From contig NC_089451.1 in assembly GCF_026210795.1 (NCBI RefSeq), positions 3,518,001 to 3,582,000 of the forward strand: a DNA stretch of 64,000 nucleotides. Direction: 5' to 3'. The notes under the pieces are model-generated. The model saw nothing but the letters and a program-made list of their open reading frames with translations. It was not told where the DNA came from and searched no databases. This DNA comes from Rhizophagus irregularis (taxonomy: Eukaryota; Glomeromycota; Glomeromycetes; Glomerales; Glomeraceae). Below, in pieces: positions 12,694-26,136 of this stretch (positions are counted from its first letter, which is position 1; every line of letters starts with the position of its first letter). The position numbers and the translations under genes were made by a program.

Positions 12694-14455
12694 TTAAGCG
12701 ACTGATTTCCTCAACCATTCGCTTGCCTTCACCATTCCCTCTTGAGTAACAGAAAAATTTCTATCCCAAAAAGTAAAATATTTTAAAGAACTCATAGAAT
12801 GTCTTACGATCACTCTAAGATGTTCTTCATTAATAAAGTCACAAATTTGAATAACAAATTTGTATAAAGGAACATGTTTGGAATTTCCAAAGAAACGGGC
12901 CAAAATATCGGATCTAAATCTCCATCTCGCTCCAATATCCAATTCACCTAATGTAGGAGGAAGATATTTACCCAATTCAGGTAAAATTTCATTAACGTCT
13001 AACAAACATCCATTACCATAAATCTCTAAACGTTGTAAATGTCTACAATTACTTAATATGAGAAATAATTCAGGAATTTCATTACGACCAATGGTAGCTC
13101 CCAATTTTGTTAAATTTGGACAAAAATTTGAAATGGAATTTAAAATAAATGAGTAACCATCTTGTTTACAATCTTCAGGCCAACCAAATACGATCTCTCT
13201 TAAATTGATATTACATGAATGAATAAGAGTTTCTAAAATATCAATTGGAACAGGATCTTCTTTAAATGTCAAAGATTTAAGTTGAGTTAAAGGTGATAAT
13301 CGAAGTGGAGTTAAAATCTTTGCAATTAACATTTCAGAATCAATAAAAGTTAAAGATTCCAATCGTTTACAATATGGAATCCAATCCAATGGGCACCATT
13401 CATCAAATACGGTGTCAATGAATTCTACATGACGTAAAGAAGATTTTTGACGTTTTAAAGCGACTCCAATGGCTCTTGGATAATGTGATTCACGAAGAGT
13501 AAAATGTTTAAGATCTCTTTGTAATTCAATGAATCTAGCAGACATTTCTACGCTGGAGTCATAATGTTTTCCATCTTCATCGTATTCAAAATCAGGTAAC
13601 CTGATTTCCATCTGAAATTATATATATATAAATTTATTTATTTTATGTTTAATTATTTTATTATATATATAGAGTATATTATTAAATATTACTTACTTTT
13701 TTCAAATCTTTACAAATTGTCAACAAAACGGGAAAATTTTGATCAATAACAAAATCTCCAGCCAATTCAATTTCTTTAATATGTGAAATCCAATTACGTA
13801 CGATAGATTCACGTAAGATGGATAAATTTCTTTTTGTAACAAGGGTACCATTAAAATCATGATAATTATCATCAAATAACATTAAACCATTTGTAATATT
13901 ATCCATATCCATCACAAAAACCAAAGTTTCTAAACTTGGAGAAAATTTCGCGAAAAGACGGAATAAAGCTTGAACAATTTTACGTATAGCATAAGGATTC
14001 CAATTATTATGTACAGCGCACCATTCTTGTATAGAAGCCACAAAAGAGAAATATGATAAATGACGTAAGAAAGAAGGATAATTATGAGTTGGAGGACGAG
14101 AAGGAATTATAGGATATGAAGATAAAGGTAATTCAAAATTGGAGGAAGAAGGGGAGAAAGAAAAGGAAGAATCGGAAGAACAAGAGGAAGAAGAAGATAA
14201 AGATCTTGTAATTCCATTTAGATCTAATTTAGATCTTTCATCTTTATCCAAACAAGAGAGATAAGTAGAAATTATTTGATGAGATAAATGATTATTATGA
14301 AGTAATAATAAATGAAAAGGACGATTCCATAAAATTGGAACGACATTAGAACACCAAATTTTATTGACCAAAAGACACGAATGTAAATGATCAATATCAT
14401 TAACAATATACTTAAAAATCTCTTGTAAGATTTCATTAGGAGGAGATTGAGCCAT
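12694..14455 (-). CDS. F-box protein with leucine-rich C-terminal region, two exons
   Basis: Probable substrate receptor of an SCF ubiquitin ligase (family knowledge). The exons are 14455-13697 and 13611-12694. The intron starts GTAAGT and ends TTTCAG in phase 0, giving 558 residues. The F-box-like domain covers about residues 4-45 (PPNEILQEIF, then SCLLVNKIWC and VPILWNRPF), a pattern common in Glomeromycotina F-box families. A serine-rich low-complexity linker covers 85-105. The C-terminal half contains repeated leucine patterns (for example LESLTFIDS, LKSLTFKED, LQRLEIYGN) consistent with irregular LRRs. The second exon happens to begin with an in-frame ATG, so a predictor might wrongly split it off as a separate gene. 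No frameshift or missing segment is visible. The substrate is unknown. Confidence 0.9.
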
Positions 14456-17400
14456 TACGTTAATTATAATATGATGAATGAATTATTAAATTTTTTTTTT
14501 TTTTTTTTGATTTTTTGTATTTTTTTTTTCGTAAATTATAGGAAAGTGAAATAAGAAGGGGAGTTGAGAGGGGGAGGGAGAGGGAAAGAGGGGATAAAAA
14601 AAAATAAAGAAAAATTAAGAAAATAATTACTTAAAGAGAAGAATGGTGAAAGTAAAAAAATGAAAGGGAAAAATCCAAAGAATCATTTAGAGGTAGGAAA
14701 TCCTAGGCAGCTTTAACCTTTCATTTTTTTTTCGAGAAAAAAAAAAATTTCTTAATTTAGTCAGTAATAAAACAGATGATCCTATAGTACGATAATCTTA
14801 GACATACGACATGTGTCGCAATACTTCATTTGGATACTTTCACAAGCCCCATGTGGATAAGGAACTGTGGGAATTAACAATATCGAACACTTTCTTTTGA
14901 ATGATAAAAAAAAATTTTTTGAATAAATTTGATTTGTGATTGAAATAACTTATAAAAAAATTATAATAAATAAATTAATAAAATTAACAACTATTCTTAA
15001 TCGTTAGTCATACCGTAACAGATTTGGTGAAGAATGCAAATATAAAAAAAAAAATTATTTATGCATGTGAATGCAGCCAAATTGCAGATTGCAGCCACTT
15101 TTACTTGTAAAATCTAGCGTGGGATTCTTTATTTAGTTATGATGAGTGTCAAATATAAACATAACATGTCAATTTACGGATCAAAAATTTGTTTTCATTT
15201 GAGACTTTATAATAATAATAGGAAAAAATTTCATATTTAAAAAAAAAGAGAGTAAAGGGGGGGAGGATAGAAAAGAAATTAGTAATAATAAATGATTACA
15301 AAATTACAATGCGCTGGGTAAGTCGCATTGTGAGATATGATTCTGCAAACAATAACGCGTATCAATTTATTTTATGCATAAAAAGAACAATTTATTAGTG
15401 ATATGATTGAATGATTAGATATTCATTTAACAAAAAAAGTTAAATCATTAACATATAATTATAAATATTACTGCATCAATTTTATGAATTGCATTGTTTG
15501 AAATTGTTTAAATTATTTAAAATATTCAAAAAATTTATTTCGAAATTAATTTGAATTTATTTTTTTTTTTTAAACCAAATATTTGATTCATTTCATGTAT
15601 TTTAAGATACTCCAATGGTTTCCATGGCATTTCCGTGTCAAAATTTCTATTCCGCAGTAAACCTTTATCATCAAAATTTTTTCATTTCTTATTATAAAAA
15701 TTATTTTGAAATTCAATTTTTTTTTTTTAAAAAAAAAAATAATAAAATAAAATAAAATAAAATAATAAATAAATAAAGTATAATACGAACGATTAATATT
15801 GTTTCATTCAATAATCATTTATTATCTTTGAGGAGAAGGATAAAGTTTTAAATTGCATAAACTTAACAATTTCATTATTTTCATCATTTCATCATTTTCA
15901 TCATTTTCATCATTTTCATCATTTTCATGATTTTTTAATGCTTATGCAAACATTAAACATTTTTTTTTCAAGTTGGCTTCATTCAATTATTATAAATATT
16001 GTTCTATAAGTACTTTTATGGATAAATCAGGTTTTCTTTCTTATTCAAACTTACGAAAATGAAAAAGGTTTCATGCAAAGATTAAATATTTATGTTTTTT
16101 TTTTTTTATTATTTTTATATATATACCGTTGTCGGCAAATTTGTGGAGAAAAAAAAAATTTTAAAAAAAAAATTTTTTTTTTTTTTAAAGATTTATAACA
16201 AGATTACAGATTAAAATGTCATTGTTTTAAACTTCTTTACCATTGTCTCATAAATAATGTTTGCCATTGTTTAATGGTTACTCAATTGTGTTTCAAGATT
16301 AACTCACCGATTATCCATAAAAATTTTCAACTTTTTTAGGTTTTTTTGCGGTAAAAAAAAACTGTCAAGTATCAATTTAAATCGTATCTTGAAGATCTAC
16401 CGCGTTTCACAAGATCCAAAAACTTAATTTTTAAGCCACTTTCTCGGTATAAAGAATGCATCCTTTCAGCCCTCAAATATTTCTTTGTGATTTTTATACA
16501 AGTTTAACCATTTAAGGAAATTATTATTTCATTTTTCTTTCTGATATTTAAATCGTTTAAATATTACGCGAAAATAATTAGATTGCGAAATAGAAAAAAA
16601 TAGAAAAATTGTCAATTATGTCCTTATGTAGATAAACAAATATTTTTTTTTAAAAATATTTCTTTTTAATAACGGGTTAATAATAATCTATAAATTGACC
16701 GTGCAGTCGATTTTTAATTAAACAAGGTTATTTATTAAATTATTTTGAGTCATTTAACTTTCTAATAATGTATAATAAATCAAAAAAGGTTTAGGTCAAT
16801 CGCATGATTTTATTTGTTTAAAAGGTTAAAAAAAAAATTTTTTTTTTCTTCTTTTTTTTCTTTTTTCTTTTTTCTTTTTTTTTTTCACTTCTTACATTCA
16901 TTTTTTTTTCTTTAATAATTCCCGCATACCAATTCAAGTTTTAGAAATACCGATAAGATGAATTACTCGGATAGCGTATCGAATTAGTACTTATGCTTTA
17001 ATCTTGATATGGTTTAGTTAATAAAATAAGTGGTGTAATTGAACTTTTGATGATTAAGATTATCGAATTACATAATAATCATAATTATAATCATAATTTT
17101 TAAGGGAAAAAAAATTTTTTTTTTTTTTTTTCTTCTTTATAATTAATGGATGAACTGATGAGGTGACATTTCTGCACATTCAATCAGGGTTAAAATTGTA
17201 AACTGTTTCATGTACGTTTTATTTAAGGACTTTTTATATCAGACATTGGACATAAGGGAATTCTTGGCTTGTTTGAAATATCTTTTTTTTTTTTTTTTTT
17301 TATCTTTTTGTTGAAACAAATGGAAAATTCATATGAAATACCTTTATTATTTGTACTTTTTAATTATTGAACCATAAGGACTAAGACTTTTGATATGCGT

Positions 17401-18566
17401 TCTATTTGAAACAAGAATGTATCATAAGTATAATATTTCCAAATTGTAGTGAACAATAATATGAAAATTTTGTTCATAGTTGCAATTATTTCAACATTTG
17501 AAAGTTTCATGATTAAAATGAACAAGAATGGGATATTCACCACTCATGGTTACCACAATACTATAATACCACCCACCAGGACTCACAAGGGGTTACCAAG
17601 GGTTATTAAAGGATATTAAAAGATAATTCATTATTCCTCTTTCTTGTCGTTTCATTACTGGTGCATTGGTGCAAATTATTTGTTTCACAAATCTACAAAA
17701 TCTTTTGCTTAAAGAGTTGGACTTTTTAGGATTTTAAGGAAAAGATTGTTAATCCCGATTGTTTATATTCATTTATTTTGTACTTCATATCATGAAACTC
17801 ATCCGTACAATTTATTATTATTCTTTTCATTTTTTTGTCATTTATTTTTGTCCTTTAAAGAAGTTAATTTTAATTATTTAATTAGAATGACAAATTTTCG
17901 TTATTTATTCACGTGATTTATTTTTCATACCTTTTTTTTTACAACTTTTTTCCACAAGCTACGTAATGATTGTCCTATTCAAATACAAGTAATATCCGAT
18001 TACGCCGAAAATATTTTCAGGGGAAGAAAATCCATTTTACTATTTTACTTTACTATTTAAGTAAATAAAGTTAAATGAATGTTGATCAAAGTTCCACAGT
18101 TTCAGCCTGATTTGACATTTTTACTGTAAAGTGAAACATCATTGTTCCAATTTGGATTATTTTTATTAGAAATTGGTTTAACATAAATTCTAATAATAAT
18201 TTTTTATTGTTATTTAGAAGGCGTTTTCTATTTTTATATTAATTTTGATTCAGGCCGTACGATCTTTTCGTAATTGTAAAGCATTAAAGAATTATGACTT
18301 TTCTATTCAAGTTTATAATTAGTAATTTGTGCTACATTCCCGCAGTTTTTGCAGTTATAACTTAAATCTATATATATCCAATTTATTCCATAAAAATTTT
18401 TTTTTTTATTTTTTCTATAAAAATAACGAAAAGTGTGAAAAGAAATTTTACAAAAATTCAAAAAAAAAATATTTAAAAATAATTTTATTTTTCTTTTTAT
18501 TTAAAGAATATCAAATTTTTTTACTTCACAAAGTCACAACTTTTTTTTTTAAAAAATAAAAAAAAA
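14456..18566. other. Gene-free intergenic stretch with simple repeats
   Basis: I see no gene here. It has many A/T homopolymers, an AAAAT microsatellite near 15740-15765, a TTTTCATCA-type repeat near 15880-15930 and long T runs near 16170, 16850, 17120 and 17280. An ORF at 18329-18559 is Lys/Phe/Asn-rich and compositional. The last part is the likely upstream region of the small secreted peptide. Confidence 0.6.
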
Positions 18567-18713
18567 ATGAATCTTTTCCCTCATCTTATGGCACTGGCTG
18601 TCTTATTTATTAGTGTATCGTTAAATGCTGTTGCATTACCACAACCAAGCCGACCAGCCCCTGCTCCTGGTCTAGACCCTACGTCCGTACCCTTACCTTC
18701 TTTTCTACCATAG
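18567..18713 (+). CDS. Short secreted peptide candidate, 48 residues, Pro-rich mature part
   Basis: An ATG in an A-rich context opens a 48-codon frame ending TAG at 18711-18713. Residues 1-23 form a textbook signal peptide: a short polar start, a hydrophobic core (LMALAVLFISVSL) and a small-residue cleavage region NAVA. The remaining 25 residues are rich in proline and alanine (for example QPSRPAPAPG), with no cysteine, no Kex2 Lys-Arg site and no CLE-type motif. GC content and codon use are higher than in the surrounding AT-rich junk. The frame is too short for most ORF callers. A role as a secreted effector, wall peptide or signal is inference. It could also be the first exon of a longer gene, though no donor site is needed because a stop follows. 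Confidence 0.55.
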   Translation: MNLFPHLMALAVLFISVSLNAVALPQPSRPAPAPGLDPTSVPLPSFLP

Positions 18714-19772
18714 TGACTGGATGAAAATTATCAAGTGTTCATGAAATAATCTATGTAATATCTATGTAAAAAAAGCAGTTACAGTTATATTGATTGATAG
18801 AATATAATAATGTTTGCATTTAATTTAAAAAGTTTCTTCAATTTTAATATATTATTTTTTACGATAATAAATTTTATTAATGAAATAATTGTGGGAAATC
18901 AAAAATGATCTTTTAAAGTAAAACTTAATAGTGGTGTGACTTAATAGTGGTGTGTTTTTTTATTAATGATAGTTAAATAATTATAATATTTTCAATTATT
19001 TGTAATTCTACTATTTTTTATACAAAGTTAACTATCGTGTAATTAATTTTTTTTATTAATTTGTTATCTTTTTTTTAATAAATTTTTATAATTTTACTTT
19101 ATTAATATTATTCATACAAAAAATATTCGCTCTAAACTTAAAACTTGCAACTAACTTTGTATTGATGCAAAATTTGGGTGTTAGTATACTACTTTTAGAG
19201 ATTATATAATAAAACTTACCCGTTGCTAAAAAACTTTACTTTTGTAACATTACACAAATTCCTACTGTTTATTACCTTTTTTTTCTTCAAAAAAAGATAA
19301 TGGTTGGTAAATTTTAAAATATTTTTGATCCAAATTCTTACTAGTATATTTATCATCAGAAATTAATTAATTTTGGCCAAATTTAATAATATTAGATTAA
19401 TTATTTATTTGGAAATAATTAATTAATGGTATGATTAATATTTTTTTAAGAATTTAAAATTATTTTATATTTTAATAATATATATATATATTAATCAACT
19501 GTTTAATTTAATAAAAATAATTATTTTTGTATTTTTTAAAACTTGTATAATAGTTATTTTTTATGCTTTTTTACTAATTTTTAGAAATAATATTCTATTC
19601 AGTTTTTTTAGCTAAATTTTTCTAATATTTAAATAATTTATTTTTATAAAAAGTACTGCTAAATATTACACACTAGTAGTAATTGCTACTTATTATTCTA
19701 TTAAAATATAATTAAAGTAAAATTTTAGGTAAATTAAAATCTACTTATTATTAATATTTGCTAATAATGGTA
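18714..19772. other. AT-rich intergenic stretch
   Basis: Nothing recognisable is visible apart from scattered AT microsatellite (about 19480-19495) and long A/T runs. Confidence 0.6.
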
Positions 19773-20182
19773 TACAATGCATACAACCTAGTCCCAACAA
19801 AAAAATTTTTAAGCGGCCAACTTTTTTACATTATGTAATACTAATCCTGTAATTTTATTGGTCAGATTTATTTAATTTAAATTATAATTCTTAATTCTAG
19901 CCAAATTTACATAGTTAATAATTAAATTGGCCAGACTTACATGTAATTCTAGTCAAAATAAAATGGCCAAATATTTAATTTAATAGTAAAATATTTCAAC
20001 TTTGAATTGCTACTACTTTATTAAAAAATACTTTACAGGAAATTTAAAAATATAGTTTTATTAAACTTAATCTGGTTTATCATTGTACGTTTATACTTTA
20101 TGTTTATCTTTTTTTTTGAATGAATAGTAGTGATTTAAATTTCATCAAATTTAATTGCTGGGACTAAGTTGTATGCACTGTA
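19773..20182. mobile_element. MITE with TA-flanked 26-bp TIRs, about 410 bp
   Basis: The left end TACAATGCATACAACCTAGT is mirrored at the right end as the reverse complement TACAGTGCATACAACTTAGT, continuing to CCCA(A/G)C. The outermost TA pairs fit a TA target duplication, which with CAGTG-type termini suggests the Tc1/mariner superfamily (inference). The interior is non-coding and carries several GGCCA/TGGCC fragments. Confidence 0.75.
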
Positions 20183-21879
20183 GTAAAATCATTTATAATA
20201 AGATTTAATAATATTCTTTTTATAATATTAAAAAGAGTTTTGCTGACTTGTTCTCTGGATTAAATCACTTTCAAATTTATATTTTATACCAATATTTTTT
20301 TTTTTAAAAAAAAAAATTATTTGTGTTATTATTCATTTCAATTTATATAGATTTTATTTATTTGGATATTAGTTAAATCACCCTCCAAAATTTATATTTT
20401 ACATCAATATTTTTTTTTTTTTAAAAAAAAATTATTTGTATTATTAGTGTATTATTATTTATTTCAATTTATATAGATTTTTATTTATTTGGATATTATA
20501 AAGTATAAATGACCAATTTTTCTTATATTTTTAACAATGTTTCTCATTTTTTATTGTAATCATAATTTATATTTTTTTTTGAAAATTTGGGCAAAATTAT
20601 ATAATTATATAAAATTTACTAGTAAGTTAAATCATCAGATTAAATCATTCTGGATTAAAATTAGTTTTATACTATTAAAAATAATGATTAAAAGTTTATT
20701 ATTTTATCATTTTATTGATAAAATATATAATTTTATTATTAAAAATTCCAGAAATATATATATATAAATTATAAAAATTGCTAAAAATACTATTATTTGT
20801 AAAAATCAATTGTAATATATAAATTTGCGATTCCTTCTACTTTATTTTATTTTTCCTTTCTTTTTTCTGATTTTATCATTTTTGGTTATATATTTATGTA
20901 ACAGATGTAGTAACAAATGAAGAAGTTACCATACCTTTAAGGAAAACTTAAAAGCTATTTTAAATTGCATTATTTCACAGAAGGAAATGTAGTTAAAAAT
21001 CAACTATAATTATAGTAAATTTGTTTAATATTTAATAATTAAAAAAATAAAATATAGTTTATTAAAATCATCTTATTATAGTAATTATTTCAGTAGTATA
21101 AAATTTATATTTTTAGTATAAATGTTAATAAAATTATAGTTTAATAAATATTTAATATTTAGGATTTAAATTTTATACGCACCCACACATATGCGTACCC
21201 CTACATGATTTATTAATTTTATAAAATTTAATTGGCTAGTTAAGCATATAATCAATAATTTAATTTTATTTGTTAATTTTTTTACACATGATCATCTCTT
21301 TTTTTTTATATTATACCCTTCTTTTTTTAAAGCTTCGCTTAACAATTAACATTAAAAATTTAACTCTTTTCCCTATCATTTTTTGGTATTTTTCTAGCTT
21401 TAACTTTGAAAATGGTAAGTTTAAATATTAATATATAGCTTTTTTGACGTATTTTATTTCTTTAATTAACTGATATTATTCTTTTTTTTTGTAGGTATTT
21501 TAAATCTCAGCTAATTAGTAGTATTCTTTTACATTTACTTAAACCTGATTGCTTTTTCTTTTTGAACGTAACTTTCTATTTCTCAAGAGTATTCAATATG
21601 AAAAGAAGAGATTGGTTCTTTTGTTATAAGCTTAATAAGTATAGGTTTCTATACATTACTTATAGGTATTATTATGTTCTTCTTTCTTATTTTCGTTCGT
21701 TCTTTCATTTTTTATTGCTAATTTTGATTTCTTTTTAGGTATGATTTTCTACTTTTTCTGTAGGATTAGGTATGGCTTTGTTTTTATGCTTTTCTTTTTT
21801 ATTTTCATTCTTTTATGTTTTTTCATTTATTTTTTATACTAATTTTTATTTTCTTTTAAGTAGAAGGGCTTTTTTCTTT
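20183..21879. other. AT-rich stretch with a local duplication
   Basis: No gene is supported. It includes a duplication of about 115 bp (about 20276-20510, unit with TTTATATTTTA then a T/A run, then TTCAATTTATATAGATTTT). Degenerate pyrimidine-rich repeats around 21480-21880 precede and resemble the micro-exon array that follows; TTTATACTAATTTT-like and TTTTTAGGTA-like blocks recur about every 120 bp. Confidence 0.55.
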
Positions 21880-22490
21880 AATATTTTGTTTTAAAAATGT
21901 TATTAACATTTTAATGTTCTTTTTGTTTCTTTTTTGTAGAAAAAAGCCCTTTTCTCACATACATTAGAAGGTAAATCTGAAGCGGAGGCCATTTTTTCTT
22001 TAATATTTCAGTTTAAGAACGTTATTAACGTTCTTTATTTTTTTTTTGTAGGAATAATTTCTTGGACCTTTTTTCACAAGCATTTGGAAGGTAAATCTGA
22101 GGTGAAGGCTATTTTTTCTTTAATATTTCAGTTTAAGAACATTATTAACGTTTTTTATTGTTTTTTTTTATAGAAAATCTTTCTTCACGAGCATTTAGAA
22201 GGTAAATCTAAAGGGAAGGTTATTTTTTCTTTAATATTTCAGTTTAAAAATATTATTAACATTCTTTATTATTTTTTTGTAAGAGACCTTTCTTTACAAG
22301 TGTTTAGAAGGTAAATCTGAAGGGGAGGCCATTTTTTCTTTAATAATGTTATTAACATTATTAATATTCTTTTTTGTTTCCTTTTTGTAGGAAGAACCTT
22401 TTGGGTCCTTTCTTCATGAGCATTGGAAGGTAAATTTGAGGAGGAGGCCATTTTTTCTTTAATATTCGGTTTAAGAATGTTATTAAGCTT
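21880..22490 (+). repeat. Tandem array of five units with exon-like splice borders
   Basis: The motif GAAGGTAAATCTGA or a close variant recurs with its GTAAAT at 21971, 22091, 22202, 22311 and 22430, so the period is 109-120 bp. Each unit has a T-rich tract ending in TAG (or AAG in unit 4), then 28-39 bases rich in CTTTCTTCA..GCATTTGGAAG, then GTAAAT, then GGAGGCCATTTTTTCTTTAA. This is the layout of acceptor, micro-exon and donor. Units 2 and 5 have 39-base exon-like segments (22052-22090, 22391-22429). I cannot show that these are spliced; they may be a minisatellite that mimics splice sites. Confidence 0.7.
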
Positions 22491-24010
22491 GTTGCAAATA
22501 TTATAAATTTTTAGATAATTTGTTTTGAATAATTTACAACAGACTGCTATATGCAAAATTTTTTTAATATTATTTTAGAATATTAGTAATAATTTCAATG
22601 ATTTTAATAATTTTTTATACAATTGTACTTTGAGCAATTATTTTTTAATAAAAAAAAATTTATTCAATAAAAACAATATGATTATTTGCATTTAATGATG
22701 TAAAACTTTATTAATAAATGAATGCACATATAAATATAAAACAGTGCATCTGATATATTTATTTACGTATATTGCCTCCTTTCTATATTGGTAACAATTT
22801 CATTTACATCATATTCATCATCTTCATCATCTTCATTACTGGATTCATCATCACTTGATTCTTCGTGCTCATTGTTATTACAAAAATTAATGATTGAAAA
22901 TTAATCATATTTAAAATATCCAAATTTAAGTCCTGCTCATTTGTATAAAAATGTTCAGCTGGATTTGGCAGTTCCGCATTCTCTGATTCTTCCAGATAAG
23001 CTTCTTCCTCAAATTTATTAAAAACTGTCTCTGCAATATTTTTCATTGTTTCAGAAGATATTTTTGTTTGAATTTTATGGAATTTTTCTGCAACAGTTGA
23101 TAAATTAAACTGATAAACCTTTGCCAACTCTTCTAGCTTGTCAATTTCTAATCGAGTTCGACATTTTCCATAAAGCCACCCTAAAAATGAAAATATACGT
23201 TCACATGCTGCAAAACTTGGTGTAATAGAAAATAATTTTATTGCCAATCGCTGTAGATAATTTGGCTTAACTTCACATGTATTTCACTATATTAATGGCG
23301 TATTACTACCAATTGTGTAAGAAGCTACATAAGGGTTTAGCTTTCCATTTACAATACGTATTTGCTCTTTATAAATATGCATTTGAGCTAATAGTTATTC
23401 ACAACTTTTTTTTAATTTACCCATTTTTTGCTATAATTCTCCAGCATAATTTGCAATTAATGAAAATGCACCAAATTTTAATCCCACTCCCTTGTATGTA
23501 GGATGAAGAAAAATGCAAGTTGGTAAACAGGATCATTGAATTCTTCAAATCTATGATTAAATTTTTTTATACAATGGTTACAAAATCCCTTATATTTATC
23601 AGCAGGAAGATTTTGAATTACTGCTGCAATTTTAATTAGATTTACATATACATCTGCAAGTGTAGAATTAGCCGCTTCAACTGCTAATATTGCATTTTTT
23701 ATTGGAAATAATACTTCTGAAAGATGTTGCATATCGCTAAAAAATCCCCTACTATGAAGAATTGTTAAAATAGCTGGAGTTGTAATAACTTCAGAATGGT
23801 TATCTCAAATATCCTCTAAGCAATTTTTGAGTCGTACAATTAAAAAAACACATTTGTATACAGTTGTCCACCTAGTTTCAACATATGTTTTGAGAACACC
23901 ACTAATTTCATGTTGTTTAATCTTTTCTTTCAACATTGCTGCAGCTTTATAAGATTTTTTGAAAAATTGAACTATTCTATTAACACGTTAAATCATTCTT
24001 TCTGCAAATA

Positions 24011-25325
24011 CACATGCTGATCAAAAATATCCGGCCACTTTGATTTGGCAAAATTATGTAGATCATGACATATTAATATGACGTAATCAACACGTTATTT
24101 TATATTTATAATCATAATAAACATATCCCCAAACCTTATGTTTTCTAGAACTTTCTAAAAATATAAAGCTACTTACCCCAAAAACACGTGGTGCTATTGT
24201 TTATGGTCATAATTGTGGACAATCAAGTCGCACAATTGCTAAGCAGTTGGGATGTGGGAAAACAACTGTTAACGATATACTTAAGCGCCTTCGTGAAACT
24301 CATTCCTTAACACCAAAAAAACAACCAGGCCGTCCTCCACTTTTAAATTCAACAGCTCAGCAGGAACTTAAGAGTTTTGTCCAACAAAATGGTAAAAACC
24401 GTTAGCTTTGTACAAAAAAGCTTGCAACAGTTTGGACAGCTCATACAAAACAGCCTATTTCTGCTGTTACCATACGTTGTAACCTAAAGAAAGGTTGCAC
24501 TGCTTGCATGCCACGTAAAACACCTGCAATGACAGAGGCACACTATCAAGCTCATCTCGAATGGGCCCATGCATATGAAAACTGGGAACAAGATGGTGGA
24601 GGAGAGTACTTTTTTCAGACGAAAGTACTTTTACACAATTTCAACAAGGCCGTCAGGGAAGGGTATGGCGTGAACCTGGGAAAGAATTAAACCCTGACTG
24701 TGTTGCAGTTACTGTAAAACATAGTCCTAATAAAATGTTTTGGGGGTGTTTTTCCTGAAATGGGCTTGGACCAATTGTTCCGATAAATGGTTCAGTTACT
24801 GAACAAACTCATGCCAAAATTATTAATGATTATATCATACCTACTTTGCATGACTTTTTCCCACAAGGTAATGGAATTTTCCAAGAGGATAATGCTCCAC
24901 CACACCGTTCAAAAATTGCAATGACCGCCCATGAAAATACTGGAATTGTAGTTCTCAATTGGCCGTCACAAAGCCCTGACCTAAATCCGATTGAGAATCT
25001 TTGGTCGGAGATGAAAGTAATGGTACGTCGTCATACTTCACCACCATCTAGTATTAAAGTCCTTGAAAAATATGTTAAGGATGCATGGAAGGATATTCCG
25101 CATGAATATTATAAGAAATTAATTGATAGTATGCCCCAAAGAATTGAGGCAGTTATTGCCGCAAATGGCAATAGAATTAATTATTAAATATTATTAATTT
25201 TTTTTATAATTTAATAAATTGAGTCATAAATAAATATATTTTATTTAAATTTTTATTTTTGTCATATTAAATTTATAAATTTATTTCATTTTGAAAAGTG
25301 GCCAGATATTTTTGATCGGCATGTG
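24011..25325 (+). mobile_element. Tc1/mariner-like element, 1315 bp, nested in the hAT gene
   Basis: The left TIR begins CACATGCTGATCAAAAATAT and the right end is the reverse complement of CACATGCCGATCAAAAATAT. Both arms continue to C(C/T)GGCCACTTT. TA lies on both sides (24009-24010 and 25326-25327), the hallmark Tc1/mariner target duplication. The hAT reading resumes on each side, so the insertion is younger than the hAT. The transposase inside is broken, so this copy is non-autonomous today. Confidence 0.92.
24150..25187 (+). pseudogene. Tc1-like DD34E transposase, broken by stops and frameshifts
   Basis: The N-terminal helix-turn-helix is readable (GQSSRTIAKQLGCGKTTV, then PGRPPLL). The catalytic parts are FSDES (first Asp, about 24610), EDNAPPHRS (second Asp, about 24887-24913) and PDLNPIENLWSE (Glu, about 24976-25012), spaced as in Tc1 DD34E enzymes. 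Defects are a TAG near 24403, a frame change around 24605 where the first Asp lies in a different frame from the preceding codons, and a TGA near 24758. The upstream start is unclear. The last part, 24846-25187, is one intact frame. Confidence 0.88.
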
Positions 25326-26022
25326 TATATGTAATATAATATCTTTACTAATTAAATTATAACACTGAGCAATACATCTAATATTTAAAATTTTTTTATA
25401 TTTTGAACAAATTAAATGTCTGGCAGATGCTACATTAGCTCTATTATCGCTCACAATTGCTATAATTTTTTTGCTACCAATGTGATTTATTACTAATTCT
25501 ATCTGATTTACTAGAAATTCAGCAGTATGTGATTGATTGAGTTCATAAAGATATTCCTCTCAAGTTGAAGTTAAAACAATAAAATTCCAAATAGATGATC
25601 CATCAGGAACGGTGTGACATGTTGCCCATAGGATATTAAAATAAAATATCGTATGTTGCTACTGACGTGTTGAGTTTGTATAGTATCTATGCTTGGTTTA
25701 AAATAAAAATTAGTCGTAAAAAATTACAAAACATTATTTTCTTACCAAAATATTATTTTAAAATCTCGAACTTAATAATATAATATTAATTAATTTTCAA
25801 GCGTACAATGAGCATATTCAAATTTGAATAACTTTTTAATAATTAATATTTTAATATTATTTTATTTGAGCCAAAAATTAACTGCGGAATTTCCTATCGA
25901 AATCCACTTGTATTTATACATTTTTAAGAAAAATATTTCTCATATTTTCTATTTTTTTTAATAAAATTTTATCATATGACTATCTCGTTACACTAAACTA
26001 AACTATAAATATAATTTTATTG

Positions 26023-26136
26023 GCTAATTATTTACCCATTGGCTAATTATTTATCCTTCAGCTAATTATTTATCCTTCAGCTAATTATTTATCCTTCAGC
26101 TAATTATTTATCCTTCGGCTAATTATTTATCCTTAT
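26023..26136. repeat. 19-bp minisatellite, six units
   Basis: Six consecutive 19-base units of GCTAATTATTTATCCTTCA type. The first and last two differ slightly. It sits just past the 3' side of the hAT N-terminal exon, probably within a former intron or insertion. Confidence 0.85.

Noticed and set aside
18329-18559. 76-residue plus-strand ORF just before the secreted peptide
   Set aside because: Almost only Lys, Phe, Asn and Tyr from A/T runs; compositional.
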